Shown here: piece after piece, positions 15,166 through 22,393 of the stretch
Position numbering within the stretch: position 1 is the stretch's first letter
Layout: every line of letters begins with the position of its first letter
NCBI GenBank assembly: GCA_963800395.1
Contig: CAWDBD010000007.1
Coordinates: 1-64,000 of the forward strand
Length of the DNA: 64,000 nucleotides
DNA from: DASSBG01 sp963800395
GTDB taxonomy: Bacteria; Pseudomonadota; Gammaproteobacteria; Xanthomonadales; Rhodanobacteraceae
Direction: 5' to 3'
The notes under the pieces: model-generated
The model's input: the letters and a program-made list of their open reading frames with translations, nothing else
What the model was told of the DNA's origin: nothing
Databases searched by the model: none
Translations under genes and position numbers: made by a program

Positions 15166-15549
15166 GGCAAGTGCCTGGGATGCATGAACATGATACGGAG
15201 GCCCACTGATTGTGATGGTGTCCGGGACTGGCTCGGAGTTGGCATTGCAGTCAATCTCTACGTATGACAGATTTCCTATCGCATCTACGAACAAGAGAAT
15301 TTCAAGAGACTTGCCCGTGTCTTGCAGTTGAAACGCGCTCTCAAAGACCATGCCGCCGGCTGAGCCAGAACTGGCAATAGGTGGAATTGCTGATTTTTCT
15401 GGTACAGAAACGGAGAAGCTATTGCAGCCGCAGTTGCAGAAATCTGAAAACGTTGCCGCAGAAAACTGATCGCGCAGCCGTTCGGGTACGGGGAACTGCG
15501 AATTTTCGCAGATGAATTTGATCCAAAAATCTACCCGATCACGCAACAC
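15160..15549 (-). CDS. Hypothetical protein, integron cassette 2
   Basis: A 129 aa soluble protein that begins only about 12 bases after the cassette recombination point, reading GTG TTG CGT; either codon could start it, with AGGGGG upstream as ribosome site. The sequence has an N-terminal helix (VDFWIKFICEN), a cysteine-rich turn FCNCGCNSFSVSV, two strands (GMVFESAFQLQ and SLEILLFVDAIGNLSYVEID) and an end reading VHASQALAP. The overall pattern is one I associate with hypothetical proteins in xanthomonad and pseudomonad integron cassettes. No function can be assigned. Its stop codon lies in attC2. Confidence 0.8.
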   Translation of the reverse strand: MLRDRVDFWIKFICENSQFPVPERLRDQFSAATFSDFCNCGCNSFSVSVPEKSAIPPIASSGSAGGMVFESAFQLQDTGKSLEILLFVDAIGNLSYVEIDCNANSEPVPDTITISGPPYHVHASQALAP

Positions 15550-15559
15550 TTTGTTTGCC

Positions 15560-15613
15560 CCCTAACGCGGAGCTAAGCGCGGCGAAGCGCCGCTTTGAAG
15601 CGAGTGGTTAGGC
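15560..15613 (-). other. attC1 integron recombination site
   Basis: A textbook 54-bp attC on the minus strand: R'' GCCTAAC (15607-15613), a stem AAGCGGCG / CGCCGCGCTT closed by a short loop, L' GCTTAGCTCC and R' GTTAGGG (15560-15566). It closes cassette 1 and its R' opens cassette 2. Confidence 0.9.
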
Positions 15614-16219
15614 ACTCGGCATTGAGCTCGCCTGGTATAAGATACGCACACGGATCTTCGGTGCACCCCAAAGAAATCGCGTGAGCCAGATACGCGGAGG
15701 TATCAACCAGGCTCCGCAGCACGTATGCAGAAGTGGCGCCATTAGCCCGACTACCTCGGAATAAGTTGGCCTCGTCTGCTGCGGCGTCGCCGGTGCGGCA
15801 AGCTTCTCGGTCCGGTAGCAAAGACGACAACCATCCTCGTGCATGACTCCGCAGATGAGAACAACTCGCACCCTGTTCAGTAACAGACTATTTTCGCTGT
15901 GCAAAACTACATAGCTGTCTGAAATGATCTCATACGAACATCTGATTCTCAGTTCTGCTGAACCGATCTCAAAGGTCGATTTTAAAGGACGAACTGAGCG
16001 AGCGTCGAATCCATCTCCTGCACCAGCCATGTGTGTAACAGCAAAGATTTTGACTTGTTCTGGCAAAGTAGCGCGCAAACGTAGGCAACGTCTCCCATTC
16101 CAATGTAGCTTCCCGCGGAGGCTGCACTTGTACGTTGTCTGGCATCTCGTGCAGAACGCTTTTACTGTCCGCACACGGAAGTATGCTGCGTAGCGTGCAA
16201 GTGGAGGCTGCCTCGCCAT
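15608..16219 (-). CDS. Hypothetical ORF of integron cassette 1, doubtful
   Basis: The longest frame in cassette 1 (203 codons) ends MPSA with its TAA inside the R'' of attC1, which favours it, but its codon use looks uneven. A central stretch (LPEQVKIFAVTHMAGAGDGF to VVLICGVMHEDGCRLCYRTE) reads like protein, while the last 50 residues do not. In an overlapping frame, 15573-15830 from a TTG reads AYLAHAISLGCTEDPCAYLI before running through attC1. The cassette may hold a frameshifted gene combining these frames. Base composition is visibly lower in GC than the surroundings, in keeping with acquired cassettes. No family is recognised. Confidence 0.35.
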   Translation of the reverse strand: MARQPPLARYAAYFRVRTVKAFCTRCQTTYKCSLRGKLHWNGRRCLRLRATLPEQVKIFAVTHMAGAGDGFDARSVRPLKSTFEIGSAELRIRCSYEIISDSYVVLHSENSLLLNRVRVVLICGVMHEDGCRLCYRTEKLAAPATPQQTRPTYSEVVGLMAPLLHTCCGAWLIPPRIWLTRFLWGAPKIRVRILYQASSMPSA

Positions 16220-16367
16220 TCCGATTCTTAATAATTTGGCCTCGCTTGGGACAGTATGGGCAAAGGTTTAATTGATGAAAGCAATCTCGTCTTGAGGGTA
16301 GCCGGCATCTGCGCCAGCCAGACGCTCTTGTTTTCGCGCATATGTGCACAGCAAACCGAGAAACGAC

Positions 16368-16433
16368 CTAATCGCTCAGATGTGGTTGCAATTCCAACCT
16401 GAGACGTTCTCGAAGTTTGGATTTTACGTCCAT
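16368..16433 (-). pseudogene. Truncated cassette 1 reading frame (21 aa)
   Basis: An ATG at 16433, 44 bases after the attI recombination point, reads MDVKSKLRERLRLELQPHL and stops two codons later. Cassette genes usually start this close to the recombination site and the peptide looks like a real N-terminus, so this is probably the broken start of the original cassette 1 gene. Confidence 0.35.
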
Positions 16434-16469
16434 GTATTAGCCCACTCTCAAATCAGGCTTATCCAGTGC

Positions 16470-16560
16470 GCCCTAACGCTTAGTAGATTGATAAACGGGG
16501 TGTAGTCCCGCAGTGTAGTACCTGATTTCGCCTCGGGGGTGTCAGCAAACCCCTACACGA
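16470..16560 (-). other. attI candidate (primary integron recombination site)
   Basis: On the minus strand GTTAGGGC (16470-16477) is the conserved crossover core separating the integrase side from cassette 1. It lies about 163 bases from the intI start codon with no gene between, and lacks the paired hairpin of an attC, as expected for attI. The outer limit toward intI is approximate. Confidence 0.65.
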
Positions 16561-16613
16561 ATCATGGTGTTGCGCTGATTGTGCCATGTAGTCTTGCAGT
16601 CTAGTCTTGCGGT
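16501..16613. repeat. Three direct repeats between attI and intI
   Basis: TGTAGTCCCGCAGT (16501-16514), TGTAGTCTTGCAGT (16587-16600) and CTAGTCTTGCGGT (16601-16613) share TAGTCYYGCRGT. The last two are adjacent. They could be accessory integrase-binding sites of attI or binding sites for a regulator of intI; the last copy ends 26 bases before the intI start codon. Confidence 0.55.
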
Positions 16614-16639
16614 GTTTGCTTTTGACAGGTAAGGACGCC

Positions 16640-17653
16640 ATGTCATCTTCCTACTCCAGATCGTCGTTGGCAAGTTCGCGGACGATATCGAGCCAACCCA
16701 GGTTGCTTGATCAGTTGCGCGCGCGTATTCGTCGGCTGGGCTATTCCATCCGTACGGAACAGGCCTATGTTTCATGGGTCAGGCGTTTCATTCTGGCCAA
16801 TGACAAGCGCCATCCCCGCGACATGGGGGAGCGCGAGGTCGAGGCCTTCCTCACTGAACTGGCCACGCGCGACAGGGTTGCGCCATCAACCCAGAACCAG
16901 GCCTTGTCGGCTCTGCTGTTTCTGTACCGCGAAGTGTTGCAGCAGGAACTGCCGTGGATGGAAGATATCCGCCGGGCAAAACGTGCGAAACGCCTGCCGG
17001 TGGTGTTGAGTCGTGATGAAGTCGCGGTTTTGCTGGATGGGATGAATGGCGTGACGCGGTTGATGGCCTGTCTGCTGTATGGCGCAGGGCTGAGGTTGAT
17101 GGAATGCACCCGCTTGCGCATCAAGGATGTGGATTTTGCGCGACGTGAAATCACGGTACGCCAGGGAAAGGGCGGCAAGGACCGGCGTACGATGTTGCCG
17201 GCCATGGCGGTGGAGGCCTTGCAGGGGCAAATGGCGGAAGCTCGTCGTGTGCATGAACGCGATCTCGCTGCAGGCTTCGGCAAGGTATGGCTGCCCGATG
17301 CCTTGGCACGCAAGTTTCCGAACGCTGCAGGTGAATGGGCCTGGCAGTATGTCTTTCCGGCCAGCAAGCGCAGTGTCGATCCACGCTCCGGGGCTGTGGG
17401 CCGGCATCATCTGGATGAAACGGTGTTGCAGCGTGCCGTGAAAAGCGCCGTGCGCCGAACGGGGCTCGCCAAGACCGCGTCCTGTCATACGCTCCGGCAC
17501 TCCTTTGCCACGCATTTGCTGGAAGACGGTTACGACATCCGCACGATTCAGGAACTGCTGGGACACAAGGATGTGGCGACGACGCAGATCTACACCCACG
17601 TGCTCAACCGCGGTGGGCGTGGTGTGGTCAGTCCGCTGGATGCAACCGGCTAG
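16640..17653 (+). CDS. intI: Integron integrase IntI (tyrosine recombinase)
   Basis: A 337 aa tyrosine recombinase. The start at 16640 is preferred because AAGGA lies six bases upstream; a TTG at 16607 would add residues unlike the family. The N-terminal SAM-like domain (LDQLRARIRRLGYSIRTEQA) is followed by the catalytic domain with R152 (GAGLRLMEC), K180, H283 and R286 (HTLRHSFATHL), H309 (LLGHKDV) and nucleophile Y318 (QIYTHV). The WAWQYVFPASKRSVDPRSG region (about 233-251) is the extra I2-helix insertion that distinguishes IntI from XerC/XerD and allows recognition of folded single-stranded attC. All catalytic residues are intact, so it should be functional. It is transcribed away from the array, as in other integrons. 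Confidence 0.95.
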   Translation: MSSSYSRSSLASSRTISSQPRLLDQLRARIRRLGYSIRTEQAYVSWVRRFILANDKRHPRDMGEREVEAFLTELATRDRVAPSTQNQALSALLFLYREVLQQELPWMEDIRRAKRAKRLPVVLSRDEVAVLLDGMNGVTRLMACLLYGAGLRLMECTRLRIKDVDFARREITVRQGKGGKDRRTMLPAMAVEALQGQMAEARRVHERDLAAGFGKVWLPDALARKFPNAAGEWAWQYVFPASKRSVDPRSGAVGRHHLDETVLQRAVKSAVRRTGLAKTASCHTLRHSFATHLLEDGYDIRTIQELLGHKDVATTQIYTHVLNRGGRGVVSPLDATG

Positions 17654-17872
17654 CAGCGACTGGTGATTTTTGGGTCGCTGGATCCTGACGACCGTCCGGA
17701 CATGTTCAGAATGGCTCCCGGGTTTCCTCGCTCCTCATCGCGCGGTCATCCATGCCCGCTCCCCGCGTCGCCTGCGGCGGTGCCCAGGTCCGACGGGAAT
17801 CATCGGCGCTGAGCCGACGCAGCTTGGCTACCGCGTGGTGCACTGGGTTGGCAGCGCACGGGGTGATTGGTA

Positions 17873-20185
17873 TCACGGACTGCTCGCACCGGATGCGGGC
17901 GTCGCTTCCGGTTGCTGCGCTTCCTGGCTTTGCTCGGGATCTTTTGCGCAGCCCTGATCGCACTCGCCGGCAATGGTGTGCTGGAAGAAGTCGGCGATGC
18001 GGTGGAAGGCGTGGGCGCGCTGGCCGGGCAGGTTGAGACCGTGCTTGGCCCCGGGGTAGGTCATCAGGTCAAACTGGATGCCGCGTTCCTGCAGGGCGGC
18101 CATGAGCTTGGTGGAGTTGAGGAACAGCACGTTGTCGTCAGCCATGCCGTGCATCAGCAGCAGGGGTGACTTGAGTCCGTCCAGCCATGCAAAAGGTGCG
18201 CTGCGACGGTAGCCGGCCTCGTTGTCCAGGGGTCGGCCGAGGTAGCGCTCGGTGTAGAAGGTGTCGTAAAGGCTCCAGTCGGTGACCGGCGCCACGGCCA
18301 CGCCGCCGGCAATGTCGGCCGAGTCCTTGGCCAGCAGCATGGTGGTCATGTAGCCGCCGTAGCTCCATCCGAATACGCCGATGCGCTTGCCGTCGACCCA
18401 GGGTTGCGACTTCAGCCACTGGATGCCCTTGACCTGGTCGGCCACTTCCGCAACGCCGAATTGCTGGTAGATGGCATCGCTGAACTGGCGGCCGCGGCGC
18501 GCCATGCCGCGGTTGTCCAGGCTGAACACGACAAAGCCCTGCTGGGCCATGTACTCGGCAAAGTAGTCCACCCAGCCGCGGGTGACGACCTGACCGTGCG
18601 GCCCGCCGTAGTAGGTATCGAACACGGGGTACTTCTTGCCGGGGTCGAAATGGGCGGGCTTGTAGATGCGGTAGTAGAGCAGCTGGCCGTCATCGGCCTT
18701 GAGCGTGCCGAACTCGGGCACGATGTGATCGTCATGGTAGGGCCAGTAGGGATGCCCCGGTTGCAGCTTGTTCTGCTCGATCCATGTAATGAAGGTGCCG
18801 TCGGCCTGATGCAGGCTGACCTGGGGCGGCGTGGTGGGGCTGGCAAAGGTGTCCAGGTAGACGCTGGCATCGGTGGCGAACACCGCCTGGTGCATGCCGT
18901 CGCGGGTACTGATGCGCGTGGGGGCATCGGCGCTGCTGCCGTCCAGCTTCAGGGCATAAACCTGGCGGTCGGGTACAAAGTCGCGATTGGAATCGACGTA
19001 GACCAGCCCGGCCTTTTCATCGACGGCAAGCACGCTGTCGAGATTCCAGTCGCCGGCGCTGATGGCGTGGCGCAGCTTGCCGTCCAGGCCGTACAGGTAC
19101 AGGTGGTGGAAGCCGCTGCGGTCGCTGCCCCAGATGAAGGCGTCGCTGTTCTCGAGGAAGCGCAGGTCCTTGTGCAGATCCACCCAGGTGTTGCTGGTTT
19201 CGGTGAGCAATACACGCTGCGCAAGCGAGGCGGCGTCCACCAGGCGCAATTCCAGCTTCTGCTGGCTGCGCGCCATCCACTGATAGCTGAGGCGCTTGGC
19301 TCCGGGCAGCCACTTCACCCGCGTCAGGTACATGTCCGCATCGCTGCCCAGGTCAATCCAGCGCGTGTCGCCACCTTCGGGTGCAACCAGCCCCAGCTTG
19401 ACCGTGACATTGGGGTCGCCGGCAAACGGGTAGCGCTGCTCCACCAGGGTGGTGTGGTCGGCGTAGATTTCGAAGCGCTGCGTGACCGGGACCGGCGCCT
19501 CGTCGTATTGCTCGTAGGCGATGGCCGAGTCATCGGGCGCCCACCAGTAGCCGCTTTGTCGCTCCATTTCTTCCTGGGCCACGAATTCGGCCTGGCCGTT
19601 GTGCACCGTGCCGTGGCCGTCCATGGTCAGCTGGCGGACGGCGCCGGTCTTCAGGTTCATCACCCACAGGTTCTGTTCGCGCACCCACGATACATAGCCG
19701 CCCGCAGGCGAAATCCTGGGGTCCAGCACCTCGCCCGGCCCGGTGTCCAGCGGGCGCACGGCCTTGTCCTTGTCGCTGTCCAGGTCGTACAGATACAACT
19801 TGCCGTTCAGGGGAAACAGCAGGGTGTGCCCGTCGTGCGACCACTGGTAGCTGATGATGCCGTGCAAGCCGGCGGTGCGCGCACGCTCGCGACGGGCCAG
19901 TTCGGCACGCGAGAGCTGTTCGCCGTCGGGCTCCAGTTCGGCGGCGTCCACCAGCTTGCTCAGGGTCTTGTCGGCCAGCTTGTACTGCCACAGATCAAAG
20001 GTGTGCTGGTCGTCAGGGCGGGCGCGGATGAAGGTGACCCGCGTCCCGTCCGGTGACATTTTCAGGGCGCGCGGTGTCGGCCCGCTGAGATCGCCACCGT
20101 TGAAAATGCGGTCGATGCTGAGTTTGTCGGCCATGGCAGGTGTCGTGATGAGGGCCAGAACACTGGCAAGAAGTAGGTGGCGCAT
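17873..20185 (-). CDS. Dipeptidyl peptidase IV, S9 family
   Basis: A 770 aa secreted serine peptidase that removes N-terminal dipeptides, usually with proline or alanine in second position, in the periplasm. A signal peptide (MRHLLLASVLALITTPAMA) precedes a beta-propeller domain (DPPIV_N), which includes the substrate-binding Glu motif VAQEEMERQSGYWW, and a C-terminal alpha/beta-hydrolase. The nucleophile Ser608 lies in GWSYGGY, the Asp in HGMADDN (about 683-684) and His715 in GAKHG. The last 30 residues are a polar Gln/Pro/Ala tail beyond the family end. It is divergent from fdxA. Interval 17654-17872, between it and intI, shows no gene. Confidence 0.94.
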   Translation of the reverse strand: MRHLLLASVLALITTPAMADKLSIDRIFNGGDLSGPTPRALKMSPDGTRVTFIRARPDDQHTFDLWQYKLADKTLSKLVDAAELEPDGEQLSRAELARRERARTAGLHGIISYQWSHDGHTLLFPLNGKLYLYDLDSDKDKAVRPLDTGPGEVLDPRISPAGGYVSWVREQNLWVMNLKTGAVRQLTMDGHGTVHNGQAEFVAQEEMERQSGYWWAPDDSAIAYEQYDEAPVPVTQRFEIYADHTTLVEQRYPFAGDPNVTVKLGLVAPEGGDTRWIDLGSDADMYLTRVKWLPGAKRLSYQWMARSQQKLELRLVDAASLAQRVLLTETSNTWVDLHKDLRFLENSDAFIWGSDRSGFHHLYLYGLDGKLRHAISAGDWNLDSVLAVDEKAGLVYVDSNRDFVPDRQVYALKLDGSSADAPTRISTRDGMHQAVFATDASVYLDTFASPTTPPQVSLHQADGTFITWIEQNKLQPGHPYWPYHDDHIVPEFGTLKADDGQLLYYRIYKPAHFDPGKKYPVFDTYYGGPHGQVVTRGWVDYFAEYMAQQGFVVFSLDNRGMARRGRQFSDAIYQQFGVAEVADQVKGIQWLKSQPWVDGKRIGVFGWSYGGYMTTMLLAKDSADIAGGVAVAPVTDWSLYDTFYTERYLGRPLDNEAGYRRSAPFAWLDGLKSPLLLMHGMADDNVLFLNSTKLMAALQERGIQFDLMTYPGAKHGLNLPGQRAHAFHRIADFFQHTIAGECDQGCAKDPEQSQEAQQPEATPASGASSP

Positions 20186-20373
20186 GGGCTTTCCCGGGGA
20201 AAGGTTGGCATGGTGCAGCGCGCCCGCGCCGCGTTTACAGGCGGCAAACGTACCACGTTCGATCGCGGAGCGGTGCGCGTTACAATGTCATTTTGGCCCA
20301 GATCATCAGGCGCCTGCCCGATGCTCCCCGTCAGGGACGCATTTGGCAGACGGCGCAGCACGGAGACTCACCC

Positions 20374-20697
20374 ATGACCCACGTTGTTGTCGACAATTGC
20401 ATCAAGTGCAAATACACCGACTGCGTCGAAGTATGCCCGGTCGACTGCTTTCACGAAGGCCCGAATTTTCTGGCCATCGACCCGGAAGAGTGCATTGACT
20501 GCACGCTGTGCATTCCCGAGTGCCCGGCCGAAGCGATCTACCCCGAGGACGACGTGCCCGCGGGGCAGGAGCATTTCCTGGCACTCAACGCGGAGCTGGC
20601 AGCCAGCTGGCCGGTGCTGACCGAACGCAAGGAAGCTCCCGAGGACGCCGCCGAATGGGACGGCAAGCCCAACAAGCTGCCGTACCTGGAACGCTGA
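20374..20697 (+). CDS. fdxA: 7Fe ferredoxin FdxA
   Basis: A 107 aa electron carrier with one [3Fe-4S] and one [4Fe-4S] cluster. The start MTHVVVDNCIKCKYTDC gives the first cysteine set, CVEVCPVDCF continues it, and CIDCTLCIPECPAEAIYP supplies the second set. The C-terminal extension (WPVLTERKEAPEDAAEWDGK) is typical of the FdxA family and distinguishes it from short 2[4Fe-4S] ferredoxins. An upstream in-frame ATG at 20293 is ignored because the family starts at MTHVV. The next gene overlaps its 3' end. Confidence 0.95.
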   Translation: MTHVVVDNCIKCKYTDCVEVCPVDCFHEGPNFLAIDPEECIDCTLCIPECPAEAIYPEDDVPAGQEHFLALNAELAASWPVLTERKEAPEDAAEWDGKPNKLPYLER

Positions 20698-21143
20698 ATC
20701 CGCCAGATACTCAGCCGGACGAAGCGCTGCTGGCCGCCTGGCGGCAAACCGACTATCAGGTGGATACAGCGGGCGGCTCGCTGGTACTGCACATTGATGA
20801 GCACAGCCCCGGCCTTGCCGAGTTGATGCGCGCCGAGGGTGTCGATTGCGCGGCCTACATCACCGCCGACAACCCCTGCAGCACGGTCGTGTCCGCGGCC
20901 GAAAACGCCGCCGCCAGACAGCGGCTTGAAGCGCGATTGCGGGAAGGGGGCTGGCGCTGGCTGCCCGGCATGGGTTTCGACCCCGGTGGTGACCACCCCG
21001 GCGAACACAGCCTGCTGGTGCTGGGCATCACGCCGGACGATGCTGTCGCGCTGGCCCGCGAGTTTGCCCAGGACGCCATCCTCGGCATCGGCGCCAACGC
21101 CAGCCCCCGCCTGCTGGTCACGCGACCGGAAGCCAACCCGTAG
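20655..21143 (+). CDS. DUF3293 domain protein
   Basis: A 162 aa protein of the DUF3293 family: AAWRQTDYQVDTAGGSLVLH, AAYITADNPCSTVVSAAENA, then LREGGWRWLPGMGFDPGGD and HSLLVLGITPDDAVALAREF near the C-terminus. No biochemical role is known for the family. The start is set at ATG 20655, which overlaps the fdxA 3' end by 43 bases and has GAGGA nine bases upstream; no start codon occurs in frame after the fdxA stop that would keep the domain whole. The gene is therefore translationally linked to fdxA. Confidence 0.78.
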   Translation: MGRQAQQAAVPGTLNPPDTQPDEALLAAWRQTDYQVDTAGGSLVLHIDEHSPGLAELMRAEGVDCAAYITADNPCSTVVSAAENAAARQRLEARLREGGWRWLPGMGFDPGGDHPGEHSLLVLGITPDDAVALAREFAQDAILGIGANASPRLLVTRPEANP

Positions 21144-21532
21144 GGTGCCGCTGAGCGCAGCGAAGCGCACCATCGAGGCGTATGGCAACGGTGCGCTTCG
21201 CTGCGCTCAGCAGCACCCTACAAAAGCTGCACCATTGAGGCGTATGGCAACGGTGCGCTTCGCTGCGCTCAGCAGCACCCTACAAAAGCTGCAGCATCGA
21301 GGCGTATGGTAACGGTGCGCTTCGCGTTGCTCAGCAGCACCCTACAAAAGCTGCACCATTGAGGCGTGTGGCAACGGTGCGCTTCGCTGTGCTCAGCAGC
21401 ACCCTACAAAAGCTGCACCATTGAGGCGTATGGCAACGGTGCGCTTCGCGTGCGCTCAGCAGCACCCTACAAAAGCTGCACCATTGAGGCGTGTGGCAAC
21501 GGTGCGCTTCGCTGCGCTCAGCAGCACCCTAC
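21140..21532. repeat. 62-bp tandem repeat array built from a GTAGGGTG...CACCCTAC palindrome
   Basis: The array opens with a long inverted repeat: a 32-base arm at 21140-21171 beginning GTAGGGTGCCGCTGAGCG pairs with 21190-21221 ending CAGCAGCACCCTAC with one mismatch. The right arm then recurs in tandem, with units starting GCAACGGTGCGCTTCGC at 21185, 21247, 21309, 21371, 21433 and 21496, a 62-base period with one 63-base step. Between units lie AAAAGCTGCACCATTGAGGC segments. A single palindromic relative occurs at 59200-59280. The array follows the DUF3293 stop directly and precedes the alkB 3' end. Confidence 0.85.
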
Positions 21533-21558
21533 GAATTGCGCACCATCATGGTGCGCTT

Positions 21559-22219
21559 TCAGTGTGCGCTGCGGAAGGTGAGGTTGTAGCGCAGCTTGCC
21601 GGTGGCCGGATGGTGGCTTTCGGCCAGCGGCGCGATGCCGTGATAGGCCATGCGCGACGGGCCGCCCCACACCACCACATCGCCATGGCCCACGGGGATG
21701 CGCTGGCAGTGATCGCTGCGCGTGAGACCGCCAAAAAGGAATCGCGCCGCTACGCCCAAGCGACACGGACACGATAGGCGCGTCGAATTGGCCTTCATCG
21801 CGATCCTGATGCAGGGTCAGGCGGGTACCGGGTTCGTAGCGGTTGATCAGGCACACGTCGGGATTGAAGTTCGGGTACCCGGTACGTTCGGCCGCCTGCT
21901 GTGCCAGCTGCCGCAATGCGGGCGGCATGTCCGGCCAGGGCTTGCCGGTCAGCGGATCGCGGTCGACGTAGCGATAACCGCGCTTGTCGCTGTGCCAACC
22001 CAGTTCGCCGCAATTGCTCATGGCCACCGACATGCGCCGCCCACCCGGCGTGACCAGATGCCGAAAGGGCGCTGTGCTGACCACCGTCTCGATACCGGCA
22101 AGCAGGGTGTCGGCTGCATCCAGCGCAAAGCCGTGCAGCAGCCACGCGCCATCGGCCAGCTCCCGGCTGCCTTCCCGCGGTGGCAGTTCATCGAACAGTT
22201 CGGCGTTCACGCCTCGCAT
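21559..22219 (-). pseudogene. alkB: AlkB-type alpha-ketoglutarate dioxygenase, frameshifted
   Basis: AlkB removes alkyl groups from 1-methyladenine and 3-methylcytosine using Fe(II) and 2-oxoglutarate. The ATG at 22219 (ribosome site AGAGGT) opens MRGVNAELFDELPPREGSRE and continues through ELGWHSDKRGYRYVDRDPL with the His and Asp iron ligands and NFNPDVCLINRYEPGTRL to IVSVSLG. The next codons need a one-base shift near 21757 to continue as GVAARFLFGGLTRSDHCQ and GDVVVWGGPSRMAYHGIAP to RYNLTFRSAH. All parts of the enzyme are present, so either a recent single-base mutation or a sequence error. It follows the ada-like gene as in the E. coli ada-alkB operon. Confidence 0.8.
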
Positions 22220-22393
22220 GGTTACCTCTGTGTCCGGACGGATTCGACTAGAGCGACTGTTTGCGGTCCCGGCCTGCGCATTGCGGTGGCCGGGTTTGCG
22301 TCTGCCATCTTGTGGCAGGTGATGCATGGTCCGCAATAACCGTTGTCTTCGGCAGTCGGTTTCCAGGGCTCCGAGACTGCCGGTGGCGCTTGC

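Larger units (their letters stand above)
12135..17653. mobile_element. Chromosomal integron: intI, attI and four cassettes
   Basis: The integron consists of intI (plus strand), attI, and four cassettes in the minus orientation: 1 at about 15567-16476, 2 at 13602-15566 (including a 1.5-kb insertion sequence), 3 at 12917-13601, 4 at 12143-12916. Each ends in an attC-type site with pairing arms and R''/R' cores. It lies about 12 kb from dnaA. The attC sites differ from each other, so the cassettes probably came from several sources. A transposase remnant lies just past its distal end. Confidence 0.85.

Noticed and set aside
16607..16639. Upstream TTG start for intI
   Set aside because: The ATG at 16640 has an AAGGA site and gives the normal integrase length; the extra 11 residues are not family-like.
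16478..16639. LexA box controlling intI
   Set aside because: No CTG-N10-CAG with the usual flanks was found in the attI-intI interval by eye.
18404..20056. 550-codon plus-strand frame inside the dipeptidyl peptidase gene
   Set aside because: Antisense shadow of a complete S9 peptidase; Val/Gly/Gln-rich composition and no motif.
21140..21532. Regular repeats that could be read as a CRISPR array
   Set aside because: There are no unique spacers; the whole 62-base unit is repeated, and no cas gene is present.
22220..22393. A CITCH (CxxCH haem-like) motif in a frame between ada and alkB
   Set aside because: The frame is a continuation of an ada shadow with no start, signal peptide or haem-protein context.
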